From an uncultured Aquincola sp. (lineage in GTDB: Bacteria; Pseudomonadota; Gammaproteobacteria; Burkholderiales; Burkholderiaceae): a stretch of DNA of 59,699 nt. Every line of letters begins with the position of its first letter. Within the stretch, counting starts at the first letter, position 1. This document shows, piece after piece, positions 8,761 to 17,070 of this stretch. The DNA is taken from positions 1 to 59,699 of the forward strand of contig CAKZXL010000515.1 in the NCBI GenBank assembly GCA_937883885.1, written 5' to 3'. A program made the translations under genes and the position numbers. Below the pieces are notes generated by a model. The model was not told where the DNA came from. It was given only the letters and a program-made list of their open reading frames with translations, and made no database searches.

Positions 8761-9117
8761 ATGAAACGAACCCTCATGATTCCCGCACTCATCCTGGCCG
8801 CAGGTGTGGCCACTGCAGGCGGGCTGGCGTATGCCAAGCAGTCCGGTACAGCGGAGAACGATGCCGTCAGCGATCTGGCCAAGGCCAAGATCACCTTGGT
8901 GCAGGCCGTGAGCGCTGCCGAGGCCCAAGCCGGAGGCAAGGCCACCAAGGCAGAGCTCGATGGCGAGCGGGGTACGGTCGTGTTCGATGTCGAAGTCGTC
9001 ACGCCCGACAACAAGGTCTTCGACGTCAAGGTCGATGCTGCCGATGGCAAGGTGCTGTCCAGCAAGCTCGATCAGGCCGATCGTGGAGAGAAGGACGAGG
9101 AAAAGGACGAGGACTGA
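8761..9117 (+). CDS. PepSY-domain periplasmic protein
   Basis: This 118-residue protein has a signal peptide ending near residue 25 (GGLAYAKQ) and one PepSY domain: ITLVQAVSAAEAQ, then VVFDVEVVTPDNKVFDVKVD, then DGKVLSSK. The tail is highly charged (Glu/Asp/Lys). PepSY proteins often lie next to two-component systems in proteobacteria; a role in protease or sensor inhibition has been proposed but not shown. Box 4 is upstream and a strong hairpin follows the stop. A decayed partial copy lies at 13950-14116. Confidence 0.88.
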   Translation: MKRTLMIPALILAAGVATAGGLAYAKQSGTAENDAVSDLAKAKITLVQAVSAAEAQAGGKATKAELDGERGTVVFDVEVVTPDNKVFDVKVDAADGKVLSSKLDQADRGEKDEEKDED

Positions 9118-9161
9118 CCCCGCAGGCGGCCTCTCGTGAGGTCGTCTGATCGACCGTCGAG

Positions 9162-9188
9162 GAGGGGCGGCCGTATCGGCCGCCCCTC
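9162..9188 (+). terminator. Strong hairpin after the PepSY gene
   Basis: A perfect 12-bp GC-rich stem (arms 9162-9173 and 9177-9188) with a 3-base loop, 45 bases after the PepSY stop. There is no T-run, so termination may need Rho or be bidirectional. Confidence 0.65.
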
Positions 9189-9199
9189 TCGCTTGTGGG

Positions 9200-9209
9200 G
9201 TTGTGCCGC
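9200..9209. repeat. Target-site duplication, left copy
   Basis: GTTGTGCCGC, identical to 10577-10586 on the other side of the IS4-family element. Confidence 0.85.
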
Positions 9210-10576
9210 CAATGCTGCGAACTTAAGCCCTGTCACCCCTTGTAGGCAAGATTTGGATGCGGCTTGGCCCTGACATCGGCGCGAGGTGTGGTTCGGCCTG
9301 GCTGTGGACGCTTGAGGCTGCGCGCGATCATGGACAGCGTGTCCTGGAGCAAGGTCGGCAAATTAGTGACCACCAGCAGCAGGCGAGGCAAGGCGCGCTG
9401 CAGGATGTGAAGGGCCGCAGTGGGTGCACAACGCTTCTCGGCCGAGGCCGTGGCGCCGGCCTGGGCGGCAGCGCAGATCAGCGCACACAGGTTGTCGGCC
9501 AGCACCTTGGCGGCCACGTCCACCAGCAAAGCATGCTGACTCAGGCCGCTGACGGCTTCGAGTTTGAGGCGCAACTTCAAGCGCTTGAATGCTTCCTCGA
9601 TTCGCCAGCGGCGGTGGTACAGCGCGCCGAAGGTCGCCGCCGGGGCCTCTTGGGCGCTGAGGTTGGTCATCAGCACGCGGCCCTGGCCATTGGGGGCGAT
9701 GCTGCGCACCACCCGCACGGTGGGCGCCACGGCCGAGCAGTTCCAGTCGGCTGCGTCCTGCGGCTTGGGCGCCTTCAAGACGATGTCGGCCTCGTCCTGG
9801 TCGCTGCGCATGAACTGGCGCAAGCTGCGCCAGCCGCCGCTGGTGGTGTCGCAGCGGATGACGAACTTCAGGCCCCGTTCGTTGAGCAGGTTGACGAGCC
9901 AGGCTGCCGGGTAACCGCGGTCGAGCAGCAGCACGTCGGCTGGCGAGAGCTTGTCCAGCGCATTGGCCAGCATGGCACGTTCAGACTCGCTGGCCGAGTG
10001 CACAGCGGCATGGACGGTGAGTTCGGCCCCAGGCAGATACAGCGCAAACAGGCGTTGATCGGCCCCCGCCAGGTGCTGCGTACGCTTGCAACGGCGAATG
10101 GCCGGCATCAGGACGCTGGCATCGGCGGCCACCAGCCGCAGGCCCTGCCAGCGCGGCACCATGCCGCCGCGCTCGGCATGGGCGAGCACCTGGTCGTTCA
10201 GGGCCGACAGCGCCGGCATGTGCAGATGCGAACGGGCCTTGGCAAACGCGCGGTCGCTGACACCACGCACCATGGCTGCGGTGTCGCGCATAGCGCCGAA
10301 CACCGAATCCAGCAGGCACTGCTGGGACGAGGCTCGCATGCAAAGCAGCGTGGCCACCAGCGCCGGCAGCGGCAATTGGCGCCGGCGGGTGAAGGCGCGG
10401 GGGAAATCGGGATGCCGCGCAGACTGCGCAAATGCATCCGAGCGCAGGGTTTGGGCCAGGTCCAGCAACAAGGACTGGATAAACGCACAGGTTTGAGTTC
10501 ATATCGTGAAATGAACTCTAAAAGTGCAATGATATCAATGACTTACGATCTGGTCCAGCTTAAGTTCGCAGCATTG
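9210..10576 (-). mobile_element. IS4-family insertion sequence, complete
   Basis: This is a 1367-bp element with perfect 18-bp terminal inverted repeats (9210-9227 and 10559-10576) and one transposase. It is bounded by 10-bp direct repeats (9200-9209 and 10577-10586), as expected for IS4-family insertion. The intact repeats indicate a fairly recent, complete insertion. It sits in the gap between the PepSY terminator and box 5 and interrupts no gene. Confidence 0.92.
9233..10471 (-). CDS. IS4-family transposase
   Basis: This 412-residue DDE transposase has a first Asp in VAADAS, a second in LLLDRGYPAAW, and the IS4 signature Y-(2)-R-(3)-E-(6)-K in YHRRWRIEEAFKRLKL near residue 290. The length is normal for the family. 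It fills the element almost completely, the stop lying 6 bases inside the left repeat and the start 88 bases inside the right one. No frameshift is seen, so it is probably active. Confidence 0.92.
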   Translation of the reverse strand: MLLDLAQTLRSDAFAQSARHPDFPRAFTRRRQLPLPALVATLLCMRASSQQCLLDSVFGAMRDTAAMVRGVSDRAFAKARSHLHMPALSALNDQVLAHAERGGMVPRWQGLRLVAADASVLMPAIRRCKRTQHLAGADQRLFALYLPGAELTVHAAVHSASESERAMLANALDKLSPADVLLLDRGYPAAWLVNLLNERGLKFVIRCDTTSGGWRSLRQFMRSDQDEADIVLKAPKPQDAADWNCSAVAPTVRVVRSIAPNGQGRVLMTNLSAQEAPAATFGALYHRRWRIEEAFKRLKLRLKLEAVSGLSQHALLVDVAAKVLADNLCALICAAAQAGATASAEKRCAPTAALHILQRALPRLLLVVTNLPTLLQDTLSMIARSLKRPQPGRTTPRADVRAKPHPNLAYKG

Positions 10577-10586
10577 GTTGTGCCGC
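10577..10586. repeat. Target-site duplication, right copy
   Basis: GTTGTGCCGC, the partner of 9200-9209. Confidence 0.85.
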
Positions 10587-10683
10587 CCACCTACCGCTGA
10601 CTCACCGCTATGCCCCATGCGCCCCGCGCTTCGGCGTAAGAAGGACCTGCAGAACGTTGGCGCTCTTACGGGTTTGCAGCGGA

Positions 10684-10700
10684 ATAAGTATCCCTTAAGT
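10684..10700 (+). promoter_or_regulatory. PmrA-like direct-repeat box 5 (glycosyltransferase operon)
   Basis: ATAAGT-ATCCC-TTAAGT, 49 bases before the ATG at 10750. It lies outside the IS4 element, so the insertion left it intact. Confidence 0.7.
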
Positions 10701-10749
10701 CACGGAGCCGCAAGATCGCTCGCATTGCCCAGCTGCCTTGTTTGCTTCC

Positions 10750-11877
10750 ATGAATTTCCCTGAGCCTAACCAGGCATCAAACTGTCCGTTGTGTGGGCAC
10801 ACACCAGTTGGGATGACCGCAGGAGCGCAGCGACCAAGCTTGAGTGTCGTGGTACCCGTCTTCAACGAAGCCGTGGTGCTGCCGCATCTGCATGAACGGC
10901 TGTTCAACGTACTTCGATCACTCGAAGAGCCGGTGGAGGTGCTGTATGTCGATGACGGCAGCAGCGATGCCACGCCGGCCGTGCTGTACGCGCTGCGCAA
11001 TGCCCACCCGGAAGTCGGTGTCATCCGCTTGTCACGCAACTTCGGGAAAGAGCTTGCCCTCAGTGCCGGCCTGCGCGCCAGTACCGGCGACTCGATTGTT
11101 GTGCTCGATGCCGATCTGCAGGACCCGCCGGAACTCATCCCCCAAATGCTCGCGTCGTTTCGCAGCGGCTATGACGTCGTGAACATGCGCCGCCGCAGTC
11201 GGGCAGGCGAGAGTTGGCTCAAGAAGCTGACGGCGCACCTCTTCTACCGGTTGCTCAACCGCCTGAGCGACGTGCCCATCCCCGCTGATGTGGGGGACTT
11301 TCGATTGTTGAGTCGGCGCGCGGTGGACGCTATCAACGCCATGCCAGAACGCAATCGCTACATGAAGGGGCTGTTTGCCTGGGTTGGTTACCGTCAGACG
11401 ACCCTGGACTACGACCGTGCACCGCGGGCTGCCGGTGTGGCCCGCCAGCATTACGGCAAGCTGCTGGGGCTGGCGGTTGAGGGCATCACCTCCTTCTCAG
11501 TCGCACCACTGCGCGTGGCAATGGTGACGGGTTGCGCAGCCGGCGCCATGGCGCTTGCGTTGACGATCTTCTATGCGGCCAAGGCCTTGATGTTTGGTGA
11601 TCCTGTTGGCGGCTTTCCGACGCTGATTGTCGCCATCCTCACCCTTGGAGGAATGAACCTGGTCGGCATGGGCGTCCTCGGCGAATACCTCGGGCGCCTG
11701 TTCATGGAGACCAAACGCAGGCCACTGGTGCTGATCGACGCCTTTGAACCACCGCAGGCGCGCAACGGACCTGACGAACGCACGGACCCTGTGCCCGCCC
11801 ACCAAAGCGGCGAACTGGAGGCCGTTGCTTGCGGCGGCCGGCTTGCAGTCGTCCACGCGCTGTCTCGCAGCGCATGA
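10750..11877 (+). CDS. Polyprenyl-phosphate glycosyltransferase, ArnC/GtrB-like (GT2)
   Basis: This 375-residue GT-A enzyme has LSVVVPVFNE, the DDG of nucleotide-sugar binding (D68/D69) and DADLQDPP (D120/D122). Two C-terminal membrane helices (about residues 240-320) are as in ArnC, GtrB and DPM synthases. It should move a sugar from a nucleotide donor onto undecaprenyl phosphate. Its stop overlaps the start of the ArnT-like gene (ATGA), so the two are coupled. No good Shine-Dalgarno marks 10750; TTG 10738 or ATG 10813 are alternatives. The sugar is unknown, since no arnA or arnB gene is nearby. Confidence 0.88.
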   Translation: MNFPEPNQASNCPLCGHTPVGMTAGAQRPSLSVVVPVFNEAVVLPHLHERLFNVLRSLEEPVEVLYVDDGSSDATPAVLYALRNAHPEVGVIRLSRNFGKELALSAGLRASTGDSIVVLDADLQDPPELIPQMLASFRSGYDVVNMRRRSRAGESWLKKLTAHLFYRLLNRLSDVPIPADVGDFRLLSRRAVDAINAMPERNRYMKGLFAWVGYRQTTLDYDRAPRAAGVARQHYGKLLGLAVEGITSFSVAPLRVAMVTGCAAGAMALALTIFYAAKALMFGDPVGGFPTLIVAILTLGGMNLVGMGVLGEYLGRLFMETKRRPLVLIDAFEPPQARNGPDERTDPVPAHQSGELEAVACGGRLAVVHALSRSA

Positions 11878-13343
11878 GCTCCGCTTCGATCACCGGGCCG
11901 CGCGCAGGCCGCACGCTGGTGTATTCCATCGCGGTGCTTGCCTTGCTGCGCCTGCTGTCCCTGTCCTGGTATCCGCTGATGGACACCACCGAGGCACGGT
12001 ACGCGGACGTGGCCCGGCGCATGTTGGCGCAGGGTGACTGGATCACGCCCTGGTTCACCGACGGTGTACCGTTCTGGGGCAAGCCGCCGTTGAGCTTCTG
12101 GGCCACCCGACTGGGATTCATGCTGTTCGGCGTCGGTGAGTTGGGTGCCCGGCTGCCGCACTACCTTCTGGGTGCTGGCGTGGCAATTCTGGTGTGGTGG
12201 CATGCGCGACGGTTGTCGCATCGCGCCGCCTGGCATGCCGTGGCGCTGCTGTCGGGATCGACACTGTTCCTGGTGTCCAGCGGCGCCGTGATGACCGACA
12301 TGGCGCTGACGCTGGGAAATACCTTGGTCATGGTCGGCTTCTGGCGTTCGCTGCACTGCGACGCGCTCGACAAGACGTCGACACACCGTGCGGGCTGGAT
12401 GATTGCGCTGGGCGCGGTCATCGGCCTGCTTGCCAAAGGTCCGGTGTCACTGGTGCTGTGGGGCCTGCCGGTACTGGCGTGGGTCTGCTGGAGTGGCAGT
12501 CTCCGCCTCGCTTGGGAACGCATTGCCTGGCTGCGCGGCGCGCTGCTGGTGCTGGCCCTGACGCTGCCGTGGTACGGACTGGCGGAGTCGCGCACGCCCG
12601 GTTTTCTACACTACTTTCTGGTCGGTGAGCACTGGCAGCGATTCGTAACGCCGGGTTGGGCAGGCGATCTGTATGGCAGCGCGCACGATTTTCCACGCGG
12701 CAGCATCTGGCTGTTTGCAATCGGCGCTTCACTGCCCTGGAGCTTTCTGCTGCCATTGGCAGCGTGGGTCGGGCTCGCTCGGCGCGGCTCCCTCGCTCAA
12801 GACGCGCCGCCGCAGCCCGCAGGTCAGCAAGCCTATCTGCTCATGTGGGCCTTGACGCCGTGCATCTTCTTCACGGCTGCTGGCAATATTCTCTGGACCT
12901 ATGTTCTGCCTGGACTGCCCGCGCTGGCGCTGCTGGTCGGTGGCTGGACTGCCTCACGCCGCCGCGCTCGGCTGACCGAAGGCGTCTTGACGACGGGGAC
13001 CGCAGCTATGGCCATCGGCCTGACCGCGTTCGTGGTCAGCGGCAGCGTCAATGACCGCTTCACGAACAGGTCTGCCAAGGACGTGTTGCTGGCCTATCAA
13101 GCCCAGGCCGAGAAAGGCGAGCCGCTGTACTTCTTGGGCAAGGTCCCATTCTCTGCGTCGTTTTACTCTGCCGGGCAAGCTCGCGCACTGGCCAGTCTCT
13201 CCGATCTCGCATCCACAACCAACGACAAGGGTGCGTGGGTTGTCGTCGACTTGCGCACATGGGCCACGCTGCCCCCAGCGCAGCGTGAGGGCCTGAGCGT
13301 CGTGACCGAGAAGGGACAGCGCATGCTGCTTCGCTGGCGTTGA
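11874..13343 (+). CDS. ArnT-like lipid-linked glycosyltransferase (PMT_2)
   Basis: This 489-residue multi-pass membrane protein has the PMT/ArnT opening MDTTEARYADVARRML, then FTDGVPFWGKPPLSFW. About ten hydrophobic segments and a short C-terminal soluble part follow. ArnT transfers L-Ara4N from undecaprenyl phosphate to lipid A on the periplasmic side. With the ArnC/GtrB-like gene overlapping its start and box 5 upstream, transfer of a sugar to lipid A is the best inference, but the sugar is not known. It converges with the GtrA gene 29 bases away. Confidence 0.85.
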   Translation: MSSASITGPRAGRTLVYSIAVLALLRLLSLSWYPLMDTTEARYADVARRMLAQGDWITPWFTDGVPFWGKPPLSFWATRLGFMLFGVGELGARLPHYLLGAGVAILVWWHARRLSHRAAWHAVALLSGSTLFLVSSGAVMTDMALTLGNTLVMVGFWRSLHCDALDKTSTHRAGWMIALGAVIGLLAKGPVSLVLWGLPVLAWVCWSGSLRLAWERIAWLRGALLVLALTLPWYGLAESRTPGFLHYFLVGEHWQRFVTPGWAGDLYGSAHDFPRGSIWLFAIGASLPWSFLLPLAAWVGLARRGSLAQDAPPQPAGQQAYLLMWALTPCIFFTAAGNILWTYVLPGLPALALLVGGWTASRRRARLTEGVLTTGTAAMAIGLTAFVVSGSVNDRFTNRSAKDVLLAYQAQAEKGEPLYFLGKVPFSASFYSAGQARALASLSDLASTTNDKGAWVVVDLRTWATLPPAQREGLSVVTEKGQRMLLRWR

Positions 13344-13372
13344 CGTTCACCCTGAAGGAAAACGACTTGCCT

Positions 13373-13813
13373 TCAGGCCCTCGAGCTGCGCGTGAACACC
13401 CACCATCGGCTTGCGACGTAGGTTCCGACAGCAACGACCGCCAACACGGCGCCGAGTAGCAAGGCGTAGGACTTCGAGGTGAACGACAGCAGCACCGCAT
13501 ACGCGGCTTGGTTCACCGAAAAGCCGGCTGCGGAAACAAGCAGGAAGCGCCACGCAGCCGCATCGACAGGTGCGCCATGGCCGCGGAAGCTAAGCTTATG
13601 GTGGCCGACAAATGACACGGAGACCGCGGCCAACCAACCAACGACGTTCGACGTCAACGGCCGCGCAGCGGTGTACTCGACGAGCGAGACCACCACCGCC
13701 CAATGCACAAGAGTGGCAGTGACGCCAACGGCCAGGAACCACGCCGGAGCGGCGTGCGGCACCGGACCGCTTCGCAGCTGCGGCTTGCCCCCCTGACTGT
13801 TGGCCTCATCCAT
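13373..13813 (-). CDS. GtrA-family membrane protein (putative lipid-linked sugar flippase)
   Basis: This 146-residue protein has four hydrophobic segments and the GtrA pattern: FLAVGVTATLVHWAVV, NVVGWLAAVSVSFVGHHKLSF and WWVFTR near the C-terminus. GtrA proteins are thought to flip undecaprenyl-phosphate-linked sugars made by GtrB enzymes. It therefore fits functionally with the adjacent glycosyltransferase pair, although it is on the opposite strand and may be read from the MFS side. No box lies in front of it. Confidence 0.82.
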   Translation of the reverse strand: MDEANSQGGKPQLRSGPVPHAAPAWFLAVGVTATLVHWAVVVSLVEYTAARPLTSNVVGWLAAVSVSFVGHHKLSFRGHGAPVDAAAWRFLLVSAAGFSVNQAAYAVLLSFTSKSYALLLGAVLAVVAVGTYVASRWWVFTRSSRA

Positions 13814-13949
13814 ACGGTCAGACTGTAGTCGTCTACCCGAGCGAGTACATCGCGGGAAGCTGCACCACCGCCTCGAGCCCCTGACGATCGCCAGGCACTT
13901 GTGGATTGACGATCGCCCGATGGCAGTCTGCGTTCGCGCGCACGATGGG

Positions 13950-14116
13950 AGAGCCACCAAGGCCAAACGCGATGGCGAGCGGGGTACGGTCGTGTTCGAT
14001 GTCGAAGTCGTCACGCCCGACAGCAAGGTCTGCGACGACAAGGTCGACTCTGCGGACGGCAAGGTCTTGCCCAGCAAGCCTGATCAGGCCGACCGCGGCG
14101 CGAAGGACGAGGACTG
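13950..14116 (+). pseudogene. Decayed partial copy of the PepSY gene
   Basis: This stretch is a near-copy of about 8936-9115 in the PepSY gene. It encodes GERGTVVFDVEVVTP, then a diverged DSKVCDDKVDSADGKVL and QADRGAKDED. The signal peptide and first half of the domain are missing, several codons have changed, a four-residue piece of the tail is deleted and the original stop is lost. It lies between GtrA and the MFS gene, about 5 kb from the intact copy and in the same orientation. Expression is unlikely. Confidence 0.85.
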
Positions 14117-15331
14117 TCATGCGGTCGGTCCCGGTCGGCGCACCTGAGGCGGCAAGAGGAGCGCCCACAACGCCAGCAGCGACCAGAGGGCCCCGCAAGC
14201 AAACGCCACCGTGCTCCCGTAGCCAGTCCACAGCCAGCCCGCCAATACCGCCCCGATCAACTGGAAGATGCCCGTGACGAAGTGGAACAAGCCGAAGGCC
14301 GTGGCCCGCAGCGCGGGCGGCGCCTGCTCTGCCACCGCGGCGGCAAGGCCGCCCTGAGACAGGCCCATGTGCAGCCCGTACAGCACCACGCCGAGCCAGA
14401 GTCCTGCGCTACCGGGCAACCATGCGAGCGCGGCTTCGGCCGCCGCCAGCACCAGCAGCGACGCCGCCAGCAGGTTTTGCCTGCCGAGTCGCGGCGCGTA
14501 GGCGCCGGCCGGGTACGACACCAATGCGTAGACGACACTCATCACGATCAGCACCACCGGAATCCAGACCAGCGCCAGCTGGTCCTGCTGCGCCCGAAGG
14601 ACGAGGAAGGCCTCCGACAGGCGTGCCAGCGCGAACAGCGCGGCCAGCACCAGCAAGTGCCGGAACGCTGCCGGCAACGCGCGAACCCCTGACCAGATGT
14701 CCGCCCAGCCGAGACGGGGTGCGCGAGCCGCTGCAGGTTCATTCGCCGCCGCCTCGGGCTCGTCGACACCCAGGGCCAGCAGCGCAACCGCCAGCAGGGC
14801 CGGCACCACCGCAACCCACAGCACGGCGCGCATGTCACCTGCCCAGAGCCAAAGGAAGAACATGGCCAGCAGGGGGCCGAGGAAGGCACCGACGGTGTCC
14901 AGGCCCTGGCGCAAGCCGTAGGCGGCGTCGCGCAGGCCGACCGGGGTCACATCAGCGACGATGGCGTCGCGCGGTGCTCCGCGGATGCCTTTGCCGATGC
15001 GATCGACGAAGCGCGCAGTCACCACGCCGATGACGGAGTCGGCCAGCGGAAACACGGGTTTGGTCAGTGCGGCGAGGCCATAGCCGAGCAGAGCCAGCGG
15101 CTTCCGCCGCGCGAAGCGGTCGGACACGAACCCCGACACAATCTTGAGCATCGAGGCCGTGGCCTCTGCGACGCCTTCGATGAAGCCCACCGCCAGCACC
15201 GACAGGCCAAGTACCCCGGTGAGGTAGACCGGCAGGATGGCGTGCACGAGTTCCGATGACATGTCCATGAACAGGCTGACCCCGCCCAGGACCCACACCG
15301 TGCGCGGGATACGCTGCCACGCGCCCTTCAT
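14117..15331 (-). CDS. MFS transporter
   Basis: This 404-residue protein has about twelve hydrophobic segments. It carries the loop motif DRIGKGIRGAPRDAI of major-facilitator transporters and an N-terminal SLFMDMSSELVHAILPVYL. The start at 15331 is chosen because it overlaps the DedA stop (ATGA), indicating translational coupling; the open frame extends 74 codons further up inside dedA without support. It is the last gene of the run eptA-PAP2-dgkA-dedA-MFS. The substrate is unknown; an envelope-active compound is a guess from context. Confidence 0.85.
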   Translation of the reverse strand: MKGAWQRIPRTVWVLGGVSLFMDMSSELVHAILPVYLTGVLGLSVLAVGFIEGVAEATASMLKIVSGFVSDRFARRKPLALLGYGLAALTKPVFPLADSVIGVVTARFVDRIGKGIRGAPRDAIVADVTPVGLRDAAYGLRQGLDTVGAFLGPLLAMFFLWLWAGDMRAVLWVAVVPALLAVALLALGVDEPEAAANEPAAARAPRLGWADIWSGVRALPAAFRHLLVLAALFALARLSEAFLVLRAQQDQLALVWIPVVLIVMSVVYALVSYPAGAYAPRLGRQNLLAASLLVLAAAEAALAWLPGSAGLWLGVVLYGLHMGLSQGGLAAAVAEQAPPALRATAFGLFHFVTGIFQLIGAVLAGWLWTGYGSTVAFACGALWSLLALWALLLPPQVRRPGPTA

Positions 15332-15909
15332 GGTTGTCCAAGCCCCACTGTACGTACACGGCCGCGGCGCCAACGGTGGACGGCGAACATCACGATGCCA
15401 ACCACCAGGATCACCAGAACTGCCAATGCTTCGTAGTGCGCTGCCACGCCGATCACCCGTGCGATGGCCTTCCCGAAGGCATAGCCGAGCCCGGAGAACA
15501 CGGTAGCCCACACAGCCGCACCGAGCGCATTGAAGATGACGAAGTCCGCCCAAGGGATCCGTGCCATGCCGAGCGCGAGTGGCCCCGCCGTGCGCAGGCC
15601 GTACATGAAGCGGACACCGAACACCATCCAGCGGCGGTGTTGGTGGATCAACGGTGCGATGCGATGGACCCCTTCTTTCAGGCGCGGAAGCTTGTCGAGA
15701 ATCCAGTCACCGCGCCAGCGCCCGAGCGCAAACAGCGATTGGTCCAGCACAAAGTTGATCGCGCCGGCCAGCAAGGTCACCGCCCACCACGGCGCGTAGC
15801 CCTGATGGGCGGCAAAGCCGGCCAGCACCACGGTGGTTTCGCCCTCGACCACACTGCCCAGCACGATGGCGGTGTAGATGTGGCTGTGAAGTAGGGCGGG
15901 AATGTCCAT
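15328..15909 (-). CDS. DedA-family membrane protein
   Basis: This 193-residue DedA protein has VVEGETTVVLAGFAAHQGY at the N-terminus and RFMYGLRTAGPLALGMARIPW in the middle, followed by two or three C-terminal helices. DedA proteins are linked to undecaprenyl-phosphate or lipid recycling and to polymyxin tolerance in Burkholderia. Its position between dgkA (40 bases upstream) and an overlapping MFS gene, in an operon headed by a phosphoethanolamine transferase, fits that role. It is clearly different from the DedA at 2560-3207. Confidence 0.9.
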   Translation of the reverse strand: MDIPALLHSHIYTAIVLGSVVEGETTVVLAGFAAHQGYAPWWAVTLLAGAINFVLDQSLFALGRWRGDWILDKLPRLKEGVHRIAPLIHQHRRWMVFGVRFMYGLRTAGPLALGMARIPWADFVIFNALGAAVWATVFSGLGYAFGKAIARVIGVAAHYEALAVLVILVVGIVMFAVHRWRRGRVRTVGLGQP

Positions 15910-15949
15910 GGGTTGGTACGTCGACGCTGCCCCCGGGCGCGAGTTTGCG

Positions 15950-16351
15950 CTATCGCTGAACGAGCGCCACGAACCACACCAGGACTGCGCCGGCGATGCT
16001 TAGCATCACCGCTGCGCTGCCCATGTCCTTGGCGCGCTTGATCAGTGGGTGTGATTCGAGCGAGACCGTGTCGGCGAGCGCCTCGATCGCAGAGTTGAGC
16101 AACTCGACCACGAAGACGGCCACGATCGAGAGCGTCATCGCCAGCGCATGCCATGCGCCCGGTGCGATCCACCACGCCAGCGCGATGAGTGGCAGGCCGA
16201 CAGCCAGTTCCTGGCGGAAGGCGGCCTCGTGGCGAAACGCAGCCAGCAGCCCGTCGCGGGAGTAGCGCGCTGCATGCCAGACGCGACTGAGTCCGGGCCG
16301 GCTCTTGTAGGGGGTGGTCAGGCTCGGTTCGGGACAGTCAGGCAGGCTCAT
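15950..16351 (-). CDS. dgkA: Diacylglycerol kinase
   Basis: This 133-residue protein has three membrane helices and the DgkA signature ELLNSAIEALADTVSLE followed by KRAKDMGSAAV. It phosphorylates diacylglycerol to phosphatidic acid at the inner membrane. Diacylglycerol is the by-product when EptA takes phosphoethanolamine from phosphatidylethanolamine, so its place downstream of eptA makes metabolic sense. The start at 16351 overlaps the PAP2 stop (ATGA), which decides it against the much longer open frame upstream. The N-terminal 25 residues are an extension relative to E. coli DgkA. Confidence 0.9.
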   Translation of the reverse strand: MSLPDCPEPSLTTPYKSRPGLSRVWHAARYSRDGLLAAFRHEAAFRQELAVGLPLIALAWWIAPGAWHALAMTLSIVAVFVVELLNSAIEALADTVSLESHPLIKRAKDMGSAAVMLSIAGAVLVWFVALVQR

Positions 16352-17070
16352 GACGGCAGTGCGGCGCGTGGGCGAAGTAAGTGGAACGACAGAGTGGAAA
16401 CGACCCAGCACAGCCAGGCTGTCCACAGGGGATGGCTGGGGTAGTGGGCACCCCGCGCAACCTGGACCGCGCCCAGTACCAGACCGGCCACCATCGTGAC
16501 CGTCAGCCAACGCCTTGCCGCCGCCGGAGCAGCATCGCGCAGAACGAACCATGCGGCGAGGAATGCGAACGCCGTGGACGCGTGGCCCGAAGGGAAGCAT
16601 CCGCCTGGGCCACCGTCGGCGACGCCGTAGACCCAGTGGGGTACGTACTGCCCGACGCTGCCGCCGAATTCGGCCAAGGACCATGGGCAACTCGTGGCGC
16701 TGAGGCGCTTGATCAGCGGGATCAAGGCCGCGCTGGCCAAGGTGGTGCCCAGCATCCACAGCCGTTGAGATTTCGATAGCGAACGAAGCGGCCCCCAGGG
16801 CCGCCAGTAGCCGACCACGAGCGCAGCGAGCAGTGCCCATGCGAGGTAGCGGATGCCCCCGTGCAACAGCCCTGCAGTCAGCCAGTGGTGTCGCCAGGGA
16901 AAGCCGTCGGGCCCACCCAGCCATCGTGCGACCGTGATGTCCATGCCCGTGGCGTCCCAGGCTGCCAGCGCGGCGAAGCCAGCCGCCGCGACGGAGATGT
17001 CGGTGATGGCCATGCGTCGCCAAGCGGTGACGCTCGGGCCGCGCGCGGCGACGGCGGTCAACGGCGGCAT
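16348..17070 (-). CDS. PAP2-family phosphatase in the eptA operon
   Basis: This 240-residue membrane protein carries PAP2 motifs: a degenerate first motif around IPLIKRLSATSCPW, a clear FPSGHAS, and ARGAHYPSHPLW. Overall it resembles LpxT/PgpB-type lipid phosphatases or phosphotransferases. The start at 17070 overlaps the eptA end by 13 bases; 17013 is an alternative. Its stop overlaps dgkA. Lipid A phosphate or a phospholipid phosphate are likely substrates given the neighbours, but this is inference. Confidence 0.83.
   Translation of the reverse strand: MPPLTAVAARGPSVTAWRRMAITDISVAAAGFAALAAWDATGMDITVARWLGGPDGFPWRHHWLTAGLLHGGIRYLAWALLAALVVGYWRPWGPLRSLSKSQRLWMLGTTLASAALIPLIKRLSATSCPWSLAEFGGSVGQYVPHWVYGVADGGPGGCFPSGHASTAFAFLAAWFVLRDAAPAAARRWLTVTMVAGLVLGAVQVARGAHYPSHPLWTAWLCWVVSTLSFHLLRPRAALPS

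Noticed and set aside
9221..9227. CTTAAG at the left end of the IS4 element (and again at 10559)
   Set aside because: It is part of the 18-bp terminal inverted repeat and has no second half-site 11 bp away, so it is not a PmrA-like box.
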